64,000 bases of DNA. It comes from Bacteroidales bacterium (GTDB taxonomy: Bacteria; Bacteroidota; Bacteroidia; Bacteroidales; UBA932). Below, in pieces: positions 9,058-17,473 of the stretch. The notes under the pieces are model-generated. The model saw only the letters and a program-made list of their open reading frames with translations, made no database searches and was not told the DNA's origin. Where the stretch lies: assembly GCA_017935505.1 (NCBI GenBank), contig JAGBHM010000008.1:1-64000 (forward strand), written 5' to 3'. Both the position numbers and the translations under genes were made by a program. How positions within the stretch are numbered: the first letter of the stretch is position 1; each line of letters opens with the position of its first letter.

Positions 9058-10610
9058 TATTCATCTATTCTATCTCCATTGGACATACACCACAAAGACT
9101 GCAGCAATGTAAATTCGGTATTCACTTTAGTTTTTATCTTACAACCGTATTTCTTGCACCATTTACGTCTTATACTTGTAAACAGGCCTCTGTTGAGATA
9201 GCCGTCCAGGATCGGATTCACCTCCAGTATAAAGGAGTTTATATTCTTCTCTTTTACATAATAAGCCAATTGCCTCTCCAGGGTTTCATCGATAAGGATG
9301 CTTGATGAAATTTCGCCTGTTCCGTTGCACATTGGGCATTTTTCATTTACTTTAATTTCAGTAGCCGGTCTGACTCTCTGCCTTGTAATCTGCATAAGGC
9401 CGAATCTGGTAAGTGGAAGGACATTGTGTTTTGCCCTGTCGCTGGCAAGAAGTGTCTGCATATGCTTGAACAGCTTCGCTTTATTTTCATTGGATTCCAT
9501 ATCTATGAAATCCACTATTATAATGCCGCCCATATCCCTCAAACGCAACTGTCGGGCTATTTCATCGGCAGCATGCAGATTCACTTCAAAAGAGTTCTGC
9601 TCCTGATCCACTCCATTCTTGGCCCTTATTCCGCTGTTCACATCAACAACATGCAGGGCTTCTGTATGCTCAATAACTATATACGCACCTTGCTTTATGG
9701 GCACTACCCTACCAAATGATCCCTTAATCTGTCGGGTTACATCAAAATGGTCAAAAATAGGGACTCCGCCACTATATAATTTTACAATTTTCTCCTGCTC
9801 CGGTGCTATAGTTGATATATAGTCTGTCACTTCCCGGTATACCGCCTCATCATTTACGTGGATATTTGAGAATGAATCACTTAGCAAATCACGTAAAATT
9901 GTTGTTGTGCGGCTGTTTTCGGTAAACAGAAGTTGTGGCGGTTTGCTGTTCACAATCTTTGCACAGCCCTCCTCCCACTTTCTTATGAGCATCTTGAGTT
10001 CAGCATCCAATACCGCCGCCTTCTTTCCCTCTGCAGCAGTCCTTATTATTACGCCGTAATTTTTTGGCAGGATACTGTAAACTAATCTTTCAAGTCTCCT
10101 CTTCTCCTCTTTTGAGGAAATTTTCTGCGAAACATTCACTTTGTCCGCAAATGGAAGCAATACTATATTTCTTCCGGCTATTGATATCTCTGCTGTCAGA
10201 CGCGACCCCTTTGTTGAGATAGGTTCCTTTACTATCTGAACCACAATAGGTTGTCCCGGCTCCAGCACATCTGCTATTTTACCCTCCTTTTCAAGGATAG
10301 GTCCGATCATAACATTAGAGTAGAAAGTTCTCAAATCCCTATTGGGATTCACCTGCTTAACGAAATAATCAAAAGCTCTGAAATTCAATCCAAGATCGAG
10401 ATAATGTATGAACGCATCTTTATCATCCCCTATATCAACGAATGCAGCATTGAGAGCAGGCATTACCTTCTTGACTTTGCCTATGTACACATCGCCGACA
10501 GAAAATGATCCATTATTCTGTTCCTTGTTGAGTTCAGCCAACTTATGATTCTCCAACAGAGCAATCGATATCTCCGTTGAATTTACATCAATGACCAGAT
10601 CTTTCTCCAT
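9057..10610 (-). CDS. rng: ribonuclease G/E family endoribonuclease
   Basis: A 517-residue RNase G-type enzyme involved in rRNA and mRNA processing. An N-terminal S1 RNA-binding domain (residues 35-125, starting SVGDVYIGKVKKV) precedes the catalytic region with HVVDVNSGIRAK and IIIVDFIDM, which hold the two metal-binding Asp residues. The zinc-link CPMCNGTG lies near residue 435. It lacks the long C-terminal scaffold of RNase E, so the G-type name fits. It is transcribed leftward and ends against argH. Confidence 0.92.
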   Translation of the reverse strand: MEKDLVIDVNSTEISIALLENHKLAELNKEQNNGSFSVGDVYIGKVKKVMPALNAAFVDIGDDKDAFIHYLDLGLNFRAFDYFVKQVNPNRDLRTFYSNVMIGPILEKEGKIADVLEPGQPIVVQIVKEPISTKGSRLTAEISIAGRNIVLLPFADKVNVSQKISSKEEKRRLERLVYSILPKNYGVIIRTAAEGKKAAVLDAELKMLIRKWEEGCAKIVNSKPPQLLFTENSRTTTILRDLLSDSFSNIHVNDEAVYREVTDYISTIAPEQEKIVKLYSGGVPIFDHFDVTRQIKGSFGRVVPIKQGAYIVIEHTEALHVVDVNSGIRAKNGVDQEQNSFEVNLHAADEIARQLRLRDMGGIIIVDFIDMESNENKAKLFKHMQTLLASDRAKHNVLPLTRFGLMQITRQRVRPATEIKVNEKCPMCNGTGEISSSILIDETLERQLAYYVKEKNINSFILEVNPILDGYLNRGLFTSIRRKWCKKYGCKIKTKVNTEFTLLQSLWCMSNGDRIDE

Positions 10611-10625
10611 CTATTTAAAAATAAA

Positions 10626-10657
10626 TAATCTAAAGCAGAATCATCTGCTTTAGATTA
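10626..10657. terminator. perfect hairpin between the ribosomal-type small gene and rng
   Basis: Thirteen-base arms, TAATCTAAAGCAG at 10626-10638 and its complement at 10645-10657, flank a six-base loop. It lies 18 bases past the stop of the leftward small gene and 16 bases before rng. The stem ends in TA-rich sequence without a strong U-tract, so partial termination or mRNA processing is possible. Confidence 0.6.
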
Positions 10658-10675
10658 GGCACTTAAGACATTAGA

Positions 10676-10768
10676 CTACTTACGTTTTTTATGTCTGTTC
10701 TTACGAAGACGTTTTTTACGTTTATGCGTAGCCATTTTATGTCTCTTTCTTTTCTTTCCGCTTGGCAT
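10676..10768 (-). CDS. small basic ribosomal-type protein (AURKAIP1/COX24-like)
   Basis: A 30-residue frame, MPSGKKRKRHKMATHKRKKR then LRKNRHKKRK, is almost entirely Lys, Arg and His. Bacteroidota genomes commonly carry such a protein, annotated as AURKAIP1/COX24 domain-containing and related to the bTHX-type small-subunit proteins. It is read leftward between HU and rng. The start follows a usual AT-rich leader. Ribosome association is family knowledge, not visible here. Confidence 0.85.
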   Translation of the reverse strand: MPSGKKRKRHKMATHKRKKRLRKNRHKKRK

Positions 10769-10812
10769 AATTGTAATATTATTAATTTATGAATATTTGG
10801 ATAAACTCTCAA

Positions 10813-11097
10813 TTATTTAACGTTTCCTTTAACCTTGCTCATGAAAACTTTTGCAGGTTTGAAAGAAGGAATGTTATGTTCAGGGATAATCAAGGTTGTA
10901 TTTTTAGAGATGTTTCTTGCAGTCTTTTTCGCACGTTTCTTAACAACAAAGCTACCGAAGCCACGAAGATATACATTTTTATTTTTTGCTAATGAATCTT
11001 TAACGCTCTCCATGAAAGACTCAACAACATTCTGTACGGCAATTTTTTCCATACCTGTTGCCTTTGCAACTTCATTAACGATATCTGCTTTAGTCAT
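10813..11097 (-). CDS. hup: HU-family DNA-binding protein
   Basis: A 94-residue nucleoid protein. MTKADIVNEVAKATG at the start and the strand segment GFGSFVVKKRAKKTARN near residues 46-62 match HU/IHF, including the GFG turn. The arm ends PSFKPAKVFMSKVKG, the usual HU finish. A TACTTTTG -7 box lies upstream at 11138-11145 on the same strand. It is monocistronic or leads into the small ribosomal-type gene 44 bases downstream. Confidence 0.92.
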   Translation of the reverse strand: MTKADIVNEVAKATGMEKIAVQNVVESFMESVKDSLAKNKNVYLRGFGSFVVKKRAKKTARNISKNTTLIIPEHNIPSFKPAKVFMSKVKGNVK

Positions 11098-11137
11098 AAT
11101 TTTAAAATTAAAAAGGTTAGTTATTTTTTAAGGGTAG

Positions 11138-11145
11138 CAAAAGTA
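11138..11145 (-). promoter_or_regulatory. -7 box for HU
   Basis: Minus-strand TACTTTTG matches TAnnTTTG, 41 bases upstream of the HU start codon. No well-spaced TTTG is visible upstream. The rest of 11098-11368 is AT-rich and holds no gene that I can support. Confidence 0.5.
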
Positions 11146-11223
11146 CGGCATTTTTCTTAATTATCATAATGATTATCAAAAAAAAACTCATTTTTTTTCC
11201 TTTTAATCAAAACAATACATTTT

Positions 11224-11238
11224 TGCAGAGAATCTGCA
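11224..11238. promoter_or_regulatory. palindrome upstream of lon
   Basis: TGCAGA, a three-base centre and TCTGCA form a perfect 15-base palindrome 130 bases before lon. It could be an operator for stress control of lon, but nothing else in the sequence tests this. Confidence 0.3.
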
Positions 11239-11368
11239 CATTACTTATACCTATTATATATAAATAGAGAGTTTTGGCACAGAGATTGACCTAGTAGGAA
11301 TTCCTGCCATTACCATATATAATGGCATAGATATACTGACAAATTGACATTATGACATTATAAAAGAC

Positions 11369-13777
11369 ATGAAAATTCCAAAAATTATTTTTAACCACAT
11401 TGAAGGCGGAGGGGAAGTCAATATTTTGCCTGTAATGAACATTGAGGGGAGTTCTAATCTCGAAGAGATCGATTTGCCTCAGACTTTGCCGATACTGGCA
11501 CTGCGCAATGCCGTGATATTTCCCGGCACAGTGCTGCCAATTACGGTGAGCAGAGATAAATCGCTGAAACTGATAAAGGCCATATACAAGTCTACCAAAA
11601 TAATAGGAACTGTAACACTAATAGATATAAAAGTAGAGGATCCTAAGAAAAACGATCTGTACCACACTGGAACATCGGCAAAAATTCTCAAAATAATTGA
11701 GATGCCCGACGGTGGTGTGACTGTAATTCTCCAGGGAATCAAACGATTCACCCTGAAGGATATAATAGCCTATGACCCATACATGATAGGCTCTGTGGAT
11801 TATCTGGAGGAGAAACATCCTGCCAAGAATGATACAGATATGGAGGCCGTTACAGATGCAATAAAGGATGCCTCACTCCATATCCTCAAATTGTCGCCAC
11901 ACATGCCTCAGGAGGCCGGTTTTGCCATAAAGAACATCGAAGGAGGAGAATTTCTCATCAACTTCATCGCTTCCGGTCTGGAGATTGAGAATCCTCAGGA
12001 GAAGATGGAGCTGCTGATGGAGAGCGACATAAAACAGAGAGCCTACAAACTGTTGGAAGTGCTTAACAGACAGATCAGTATCCTTAAAATAAAGGATGAC
12101 ATCCAGCAGAAGGTAAAGACCGAGATCGACCAGCAGCAGAGGGAATATTATCTGAACAACCAGCTCAAAACCATTCAAGAAGAGCTTGGAATGAGCGGAA
12201 ACGGAGAGGATGCCGCAGAATTGAGGAAGAAGGGAGCTGAGAAGATATGGCCAGAGCATGCTGCAAAGGCTTTTGAGAAAGAGGTGCAGAGGCTTGAAAA
12301 GACAAATCCCAACTCTCCTGAGTATGGAATACAGCTAAACTATTGCGAATTCCTCGTAGATCTGCCTTGGGACAAGATGTCGGAAGACAATCTCGACCTT
12401 AAACATGCCCAGAAGGTGCTCGACAAAGACCATTTCGGCCTCGAAAGTGTTAAGGAGAGGATTATCGAATACCTTGCAGTGCTCAAATTGAAAGGTGATA
12501 TGAAATCACCTATCATCTGCCTGTATGGCCCTCCGGGTGTAGGAAAGACCTCATTGGGAAAATCGATAGCAAAGGCTCTAGGAAGGAGCTACGGCCGCAT
12601 ATCATTGGGAGGACTCCATGATGAGTCAGAGATAAGGGGGCATAGAAAAACCTACATAGGAGCAATGCCGGGACGTATTGTGGATACCATAAAGAAGTGC
12701 GGATACTCAAATCCGGTGATAGTTCTCGATGAAATAGACAAGGTGAGTTCCGACTATAAGGGAGATCCTGCTTCTGCACTACTAGAGGTGCTTGATCCAG
12801 AGCAGAATACAGCTTTCCACGACAATTATCTGGATATTGATTATGACTTGTCAAAAGTTCTCTTCATAACAACTGCCAACAATATAAGCACCATTCATCC
12901 TGCCCTAAAAGACAGGATGGAGATGATTCCTGTAAACGGATACCTCGCCGAGGAGAAGTACCATATAGCAAAGGATTATCTGATACCGAAACAGATGGAG
13001 CTGCATGGACTGAAACCTGCACAACTTAAATTGAACAAGGCTGCAATCAGCACAATTATAGATGAGTACACAAGGGAATCAGGAGTGAGGAACCTCGACA
13101 AGCAGATTGCCAAGATAGCCCGCAATATGGCAAAAAGGATTGCCCTTGAGGAAGAGCTTCCGTCGGCCATAACCCCGAAAGAGGTTAAAGCGGTACTCGG
13201 TCTGCCTACAAATATGCATGACATCCAAAAGGGAAATGAGGCTCCCGGTGTTGTTACAGGACTTGCCTGGACCGAAATGGGTGGAGAGATACTCTTTGTA
13301 GAGTGCAGTTTGAGTGAAGGAAAAGGTGCTCTCACCACCACAGGAAACCTGGGCGATGTAATGAAGGAGTCTGCAATGATTGCCTACCAGTATCTGAAGG
13401 CAAATGCCAACCTTCTGGATATTGATCCGGAGAGGTTCCAGAAGTGCGATGTGCATATCCATGTGCCGGAGGGTGCCATACCAAAGGATGGCCCTTCTGC
13501 CGGAATAACAATGGTGAGTGCAATGGCATCGGCATTCTTGAATAAAAAGATAAAAAGCGCCATTGCAATGACAGGCGAGATGACATTGAGAGGAAAAGTT
13601 CTCCCTGTAGGCGGCATAAAAGAGAAGATTCTTGCTGCAAAAAGGGCGGGAATTACAACTATAATATTGTCGCAGGAGAACGAAAAAGATATTAAAGACA
13701 TTAAGGAAATTTATATTAAAGGGCTAGAATTCAAGTATGTGAGAACAATGCAGGATGTATTGTCCCACATCTTCTAA
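11369..13777 (+). CDS. lon: ATP-dependent protease Lon
   Basis: Cytosolic AAA+ protease for misfolded and regulatory proteins. Order of domains: Lon N-domain (from LPILALRNAVIFPGTVLP near residue 39), coiled-coil linker, AAA+ module with Walker A GPPGVGKT near residue 385 and Walker B VIVLDEID near 450, then the peptidase domain. The catalytic Ser is in KDGPSAG (Ser710) and the Lys in GGIKEK (about 751). At 802 residues it is full length. ATG at 11369 gives a short N-terminal extension before the N-domain; an internal Met could also serve. It stands alone rather than beside clpX as in proteobacteria. Confidence 0.95.
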   Translation: MKIPKIIFNHIEGGGEVNILPVMNIEGSSNLEEIDLPQTLPILALRNAVIFPGTVLPITVSRDKSLKLIKAIYKSTKIIGTVTLIDIKVEDPKKNDLYHTGTSAKILKIIEMPDGGVTVILQGIKRFTLKDIIAYDPYMIGSVDYLEEKHPAKNDTDMEAVTDAIKDASLHILKLSPHMPQEAGFAIKNIEGGEFLINFIASGLEIENPQEKMELLMESDIKQRAYKLLEVLNRQISILKIKDDIQQKVKTEIDQQQREYYLNNQLKTIQEELGMSGNGEDAAELRKKGAEKIWPEHAAKAFEKEVQRLEKTNPNSPEYGIQLNYCEFLVDLPWDKMSEDNLDLKHAQKVLDKDHFGLESVKERIIEYLAVLKLKGDMKSPIICLYGPPGVGKTSLGKSIAKALGRSYGRISLGGLHDESEIRGHRKTYIGAMPGRIVDTIKKCGYSNPVIVLDEIDKVSSDYKGDPASALLEVLDPEQNTAFHDNYLDIDYDLSKVLFITTANNISTIHPALKDRMEMIPVNGYLAEEKYHIAKDYLIPKQMELHGLKPAQLKLNKAAISTIIDEYTRESGVRNLDKQIAKIARNMAKRIALEEELPSAITPKEVKAVLGLPTNMHDIQKGNEAPGVVTGLAWTEMGGEILFVECSLSEGKGALTTTGNLGDVMKESAMIAYQYLKANANLLDIDPERFQKCDVHIHVPEGAIPKDGPSAGITMVSAMASAFLNKKIKSAIAMTGEMTLRGKVLPVGGIKEKILAAKRAGITTIILSQENEKDIKDIKEIYIKGLEFKYVRTMQDVLSHIF

Positions 13778-13801
13778 TCAAGCCAGACAACCGGTTGACC
13801 C

Positions 13802-14470
13802 ATGGATGTAAAGATTCAACAAGAGTGGAAAGAGCTCCTGAAGGAGGAATTTGAGAAAGATTATTTCAAGAATATTGCCGGATTCCTCCATAAGGAAAAG
13901 AGGGAGGGAAAGACAATTTATCCTCCTGGCTCTCTGATTTTCAATGCCTTTGAGCTCACACCTCCAAGCAAGTTGAAGGTAGTTATCCTCGGACAGGACC
14001 CATACCACGGCCCCAATCAGGCTCATGGTTTGTCATTTTCTGTTCCGGATGGCATAAACCCTCCCCCATCGCTCAAGAATATATATAAGGAGATAGAGAG
14101 CGACCTGCAGATAAAACTCAACAAGAACGGAAATCTTCAGGAGTGGGCAAGACAGGGGGTATTCCTTCTCAATGCAGTGCTCACAGTGAGGGCATCGGAA
14201 CCCACATCCCACAGCAATATCGGATGGCATATTTTTACAGACAGTGTAATAAAGGCCATTTCCGACAGCAAGGATGGAGTTGTATTTATGCTCTGGGGCA
14301 ATTATGCGAGAAGCAAAAGGGATCTCATTGACAAAAACAGGCACCTTGTTCTTGAAGCCGCGCACCCTTCTCCTCTCGCACGTGGGGCATTTTTCGGATG
14401 CAGGCACTTTTCGCAGTGCAACAACTACTTGATATCAAAGGGCATTGCTCCGATAGACTGGAGCCTATAA
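13802..14470 (+). CDS. ung: uracil-DNA glycosylase, family 1
   Basis: Removes uracil from DNA to start base-excision repair. The water-activating motif GQDPYHG is near residues 62-68, and HPSPLARGAFFGCRHFS near 182-198 is the DNA-intercalating loop region of family 1. At 222 residues the length is normal. It follows lon by 24 bases and could share its transcript. Confidence 0.95.
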   Translation: MDVKIQQEWKELLKEEFEKDYFKNIAGFLHKEKREGKTIYPPGSLIFNAFELTPPSKLKVVILGQDPYHGPNQAHGLSFSVPDGINPPPSLKNIYKEIESDLQIKLNKNGNLQEWARQGVFLLNAVLTVRASEPTSHSNIGWHIFTDSVIKAISDSKDGVVFMLWGNYARSKRDLIDKNRHLVLEAAHPSPLARGAFFGCRHFSQCNNYLISKGIAPIDWSL

Positions 14471-14498
14471 TCAGAAATAACTTTAACTCATTTATATA

Positions 14499-14954
14499 AT
14501 GAAACACGTTACAATATTTACAGCAATCCTATTTTCTCTTTTAACAATGATACAATGTTCATCATCTGAAAAGGCAACCCTTCCTGCAGGAAGCTCATGG
14601 GAGCTCCTTTCAATTACTGCAGGCAATGGAGCGACTCTTACAGCACCGGCTGCTGAAGAGGGCGAAGAGGCTGTTTCCATAACATTTGGCGACAGTCTAC
14701 AGATAAACGGATACTCCGGATGCAACTACTATTTTGGAGTGTACAACCAGGGTGAGGACAACTCTCTTTCACTTGAAATGCAAGGAATTACAAGACGTGC
14801 GGGAAAGAATATGGAGTTTGAGCAGCTGTTCATCTCTGCACTTCAGAATGTAAAATCATACACTATTGAGGAGAATTCTCTGATTTTGTCCGACAGCCTC
14901 GGAAACCAGATCATGACTTTTTCAGCACGCACAGAGCCTGCAAAAGCCGAGTAA
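14499..14954 (+). CDS. META-domain (HslJ-like) lipoprotein
   Basis: A 151-residue exported lipoprotein. The signal segment MKHVTIFTAILFSLLTMIQC ends at a lipidation Cys at residue 20. The mature part has the META pattern: SSWELLSI near residue 32, then INGYSGCNYYFGVY near 69-82 and a late strand with the family's G-C-N core. HslJ-type domains are linked to heat and novobiocin tolerance in E. coli; the role here is unknown. A weak hairpin (TGTAAAA/TTTTACA, 14981-15002) follows it. Confidence 0.8.
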   Translation: MKHVTIFTAILFSLLTMIQCSSSEKATLPAGSSWELLSITAGNGATLTAPAAEEGEEAVSITFGDSLQINGYSGCNYYFGVYNQGEDNSLSLEMQGITRRAGKNMEFEQLFISALQNVKSYTIEENSLILSDSLGNQIMTFSARTEPAKAE

Positions 14955-15021
14955 TATTTACTTGTCGAGGAATACTGTATTGTAAAAATAGCTAATTTTA
15001 CAGCAAATTAAATTACAGCAC

Positions 15022-15498
15022 ATGCGTACAGCTATTTTTCCCGGATCGTTTGATCCATTTACTGTTGGCCACTATGATGTACTCGAACAGGCATTAAAAC
15101 TGTTCGACAAGGTGATTGTGGCTGTAGGATATAATGCCACAAAGAAGGGAAACGGATATTTCGACCCTGAAGTGAGGGTAAAAATTATAGAGGAGGCCAC
15201 AAAAAACCTCAACAATGTTGAAGTCTGCACATACTCAGGACTTACAATAAGACTCTGTCAGAAACTTGGTGTCAATTATATTATAAGGGGATTGCGCACC
15301 ACCACCGATTTTGAGTTGGAGAGCGTAATCTCGCAAGCAAACAAGAAGATGGCACCGGAGATAAATACAATCTTCATCCCAGCCAGCCAGGAGTACTCTT
15401 TTGTATCATCCACCGTTGTAAGGGATGTGCTGATTCATGGAGGAGACGCCTCTCTATTTTTACCTGAAGGGGTTGATATAGAGAAATATAACCAATAG
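15022..15498 (+). CDS. coaD: phosphopantetheine adenylyltransferase
   Basis: Fourth step of coenzyme A synthesis. The nucleotidyltransferase motif FPGSFDPFTVGHYD (residues 6-19) contains the T/HxGH-type site as TVGH. A later ISQ-like segment and EYSFVSSTVVRDV near residues 125-137 match the bacterial CoaD C-terminus. At 158 residues it is full length. The following gene starts five bases after its stop. Confidence 0.95.
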   Translation: MRTAIFPGSFDPFTVGHYDVLEQALKLFDKVIVAVGYNATKKGNGYFDPEVRVKIIEEATKNLNNVEVCTYSGLTIRLCQKLGVNYIIRGLRTTTDFELESVISQANKKMAPEINTIFIPASQEYSFVSSTVVRDVLIHGGDASLFLPEGVDIEKYNQ

Positions 15499-15502
15499 AA
15501 GC

Positions 15503-17473
15503 ATGATTCTGAAAAAAACAGGAGCAACAATCGCATTGGTGCTCTTTTGTTGTATTTTATACGCAAAAGAGGGCTATAGGATTGTTCTGCGTCCTGTTGG
15601 AGAGACCTTTACCTGCGATAGTGCAACCCTCTCCATTTCGGAATGGGACAGCAACAGAGTGATAGGAAAAGCTGTCGCCACAAAAAAAGGTAAACTCGCA
15701 TTCTGCGGAAAAGAGCCCCTTCAGCCGGGTGAATACATTATAAAATATGGCAATAGGAGCATTGAATTCTTTGTATCCTCTCCAAAACGGACGAATGAGA
15801 AATTTGTCTTGAACGGTGAAGAGATTGTGCAGAAAAAAGGCAGCCGCGAAAATTTCCATTTTACGAGATTTCAGAACCTTATAAATTATGGATGGAAATC
15901 GCTCAAGGATGCCCCTGCCTTAAGAAGGATGATGGACTCCACCGCCAGAACCGTAACAAAGGAGGCAGAAGGCTCCATTTTCGACATAATGCTCAACGGC
16001 CAGGAGGATGGCCGTTATCTGCGGGACAACAGAATTGCAAATACACGGTTCGGAAAGAGATATTTGTCGGATCTCTTCAAAAGGATTGAGTACAACAGCA
16101 ACAGCACTGTTATAAACATTCTGGACTCGACAATTGCCATGGCTGCAGACTCTATCAAGCCTCACATTGCACGGGATGCCTTCAAATATTTCAAGGAGCC
16201 GGCCATTATGGGGCAGGAGAGCATTGCGTACCATATTGCCAATGAATACTTTATAAAAAGTGGATACACAGCGCCTCAAGAGGAGATTTTTGATATCAAA
16301 ACATTTGTTCTGCTCAATGGCAAGTCGCTTGTTGGTATGGAGATACCAGAGCTTGAGATGAGGGACACATCTGCAAACATGACATCATTGCACAATCTCA
16401 CAGGACAAGGAAAGTATACTATAATATATTTCTACACAGATGATTGTGCCACATGCCGCATTGAGACACCCAAAATCGTCGATTTTGTAAACAATTACCA
16501 GGATGGAGTCATAAATGTGTATGCAATCTATACACAGGATTATGAGCAGAGATGGAAAGAGTATATCAACAATAATTTCTACATATACAATCCTTTTGTA
16601 AACTGGACAAATGTATGGGATCCTCAGATAGAGAGCGGATTCCATATGCTGTACAATGTAATTTCAACTCCTCAGATATATCTGGCCGACAATACAGGAA
16701 CCATCATAGGCAGAGGTCTCAATGCCGGAGCATTGAAGGAGCTGATTGAGGCTACAGACCGGGAGTATGATAATCTTATGGCTTTTCTGGATGCATACTT
16801 TGCTCAATACCGCAATTCCGACACAACTGAAATAAACAGGGGAATCGAAAATCTGTACCTCAAAAGCAAGGATGATTCTGCCATTTTCATGGATATTTTT
16901 ACCGGGCTCTACCGTTTCCTTAAAAATTCAGACAACAATAATTTTAAGGAGAGTGCAATACATGTTGCAAAAAAATATATACTGGGAATGGAACAGCTCT
17001 GGAACAAACCACTGTTTCTGGAAAGGGTAAAAAGAGAAGTTTCCCTGATGGAAAAGGGTATGCCAGGCACTGTTGCCGCCGACATTTCGGGTGAAGACCC
17101 AGCCGGCTCCCCTATCTCCATGTACGACATAAAAGGCAACTATAAAATTGTATATATCTACAGCACAGGCTGTTCCCTATGCACCCCTATTACGGAAGAA
17201 CTCATAAAACTGCACAAAAGCTGCAAAAGGAGCGGCATGGATGGAATAGAGTTTGTGGCAATAAATATCGGCCACAACAGGGATGAGTGGGTAAAATATA
17301 CTGTCGGGAGCAATATGGAGTGGCACAATATACATGCCGGGGAGGGTGCCGACAAAATACATGAAAAATATTATATGGAGATTCTTCCCTCAATATATCT
17401 GCTCGACAATAATAACAGAGTTATAAAGAGAAATATTGATATATCTGACTTGAAAAAAACATTAAAGATATGA
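15503..17473 (+). CDS. exported protein with two thioredoxin-like domains
   Basis: A 656-residue protein with an N-terminal signal segment (ATIALVLFCCILYA). Two thioredoxin-fold regions are visible: CATC at about residues 315-318 inside FYTDDCATCRIETPKI, and CSLC at about 556-559 inside YSTGCSLCTPITEEL. The region before the first domain resembles the DUF5106/DUF4369 parts that precede TlpA-like domains in Bacteroidota. Probable role is periplasmic thiol-disulfide exchange. A duplicated redox domain in one chain is common in this phylum. It overlaps the next gene by four bases (ATGA). Confidence 0.8.
   Translation: MILKKTGATIALVLFCCILYAKEGYRIVLRPVGETFTCDSATLSISEWDSNRVIGKAVATKKGKLAFCGKEPLQPGEYIIKYGNRSIEFFVSSPKRTNEKFVLNGEEIVQKKGSRENFHFTRFQNLINYGWKSLKDAPALRRMMDSTARTVTKEAEGSIFDIMLNGQEDGRYLRDNRIANTRFGKRYLSDLFKRIEYNSNSTVINILDSTIAMAADSIKPHIARDAFKYFKEPAIMGQESIAYHIANEYFIKSGYTAPQEEIFDIKTFVLLNGKSLVGMEIPELEMRDTSANMTSLHNLTGQGKYTIIYFYTDDCATCRIETPKIVDFVNNYQDGVINVYAIYTQDYEQRWKEYINNNFYIYNPFVNWTNVWDPQIESGFHMLYNVISTPQIYLADNTGTIIGRGLNAGALKELIEATDREYDNLMAFLDAYFAQYRNSDTTEINRGIENLYLKSKDDSAIFMDIFTGLYRFLKNSDNNNFKESAIHVAKKYILGMEQLWNKPLFLERVKREVSLMEKGMPGTVAADISGEDPAGSPISMYDIKGNYKIVYIYSTGCSLCTPITEELIKLHKSCKRSGMDGIEFVAINIGHNRDEWVKYTVGSNMEWHNIHAGEGADKIHEKYYMEILPSIYLLDNNNRVIKRNIDISDLKKTLKI

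Noticed and set aside
12976..13462. Long leftward frames inside lon
   Set aside because: They are antisense shadows of a well-conserved protease gene.
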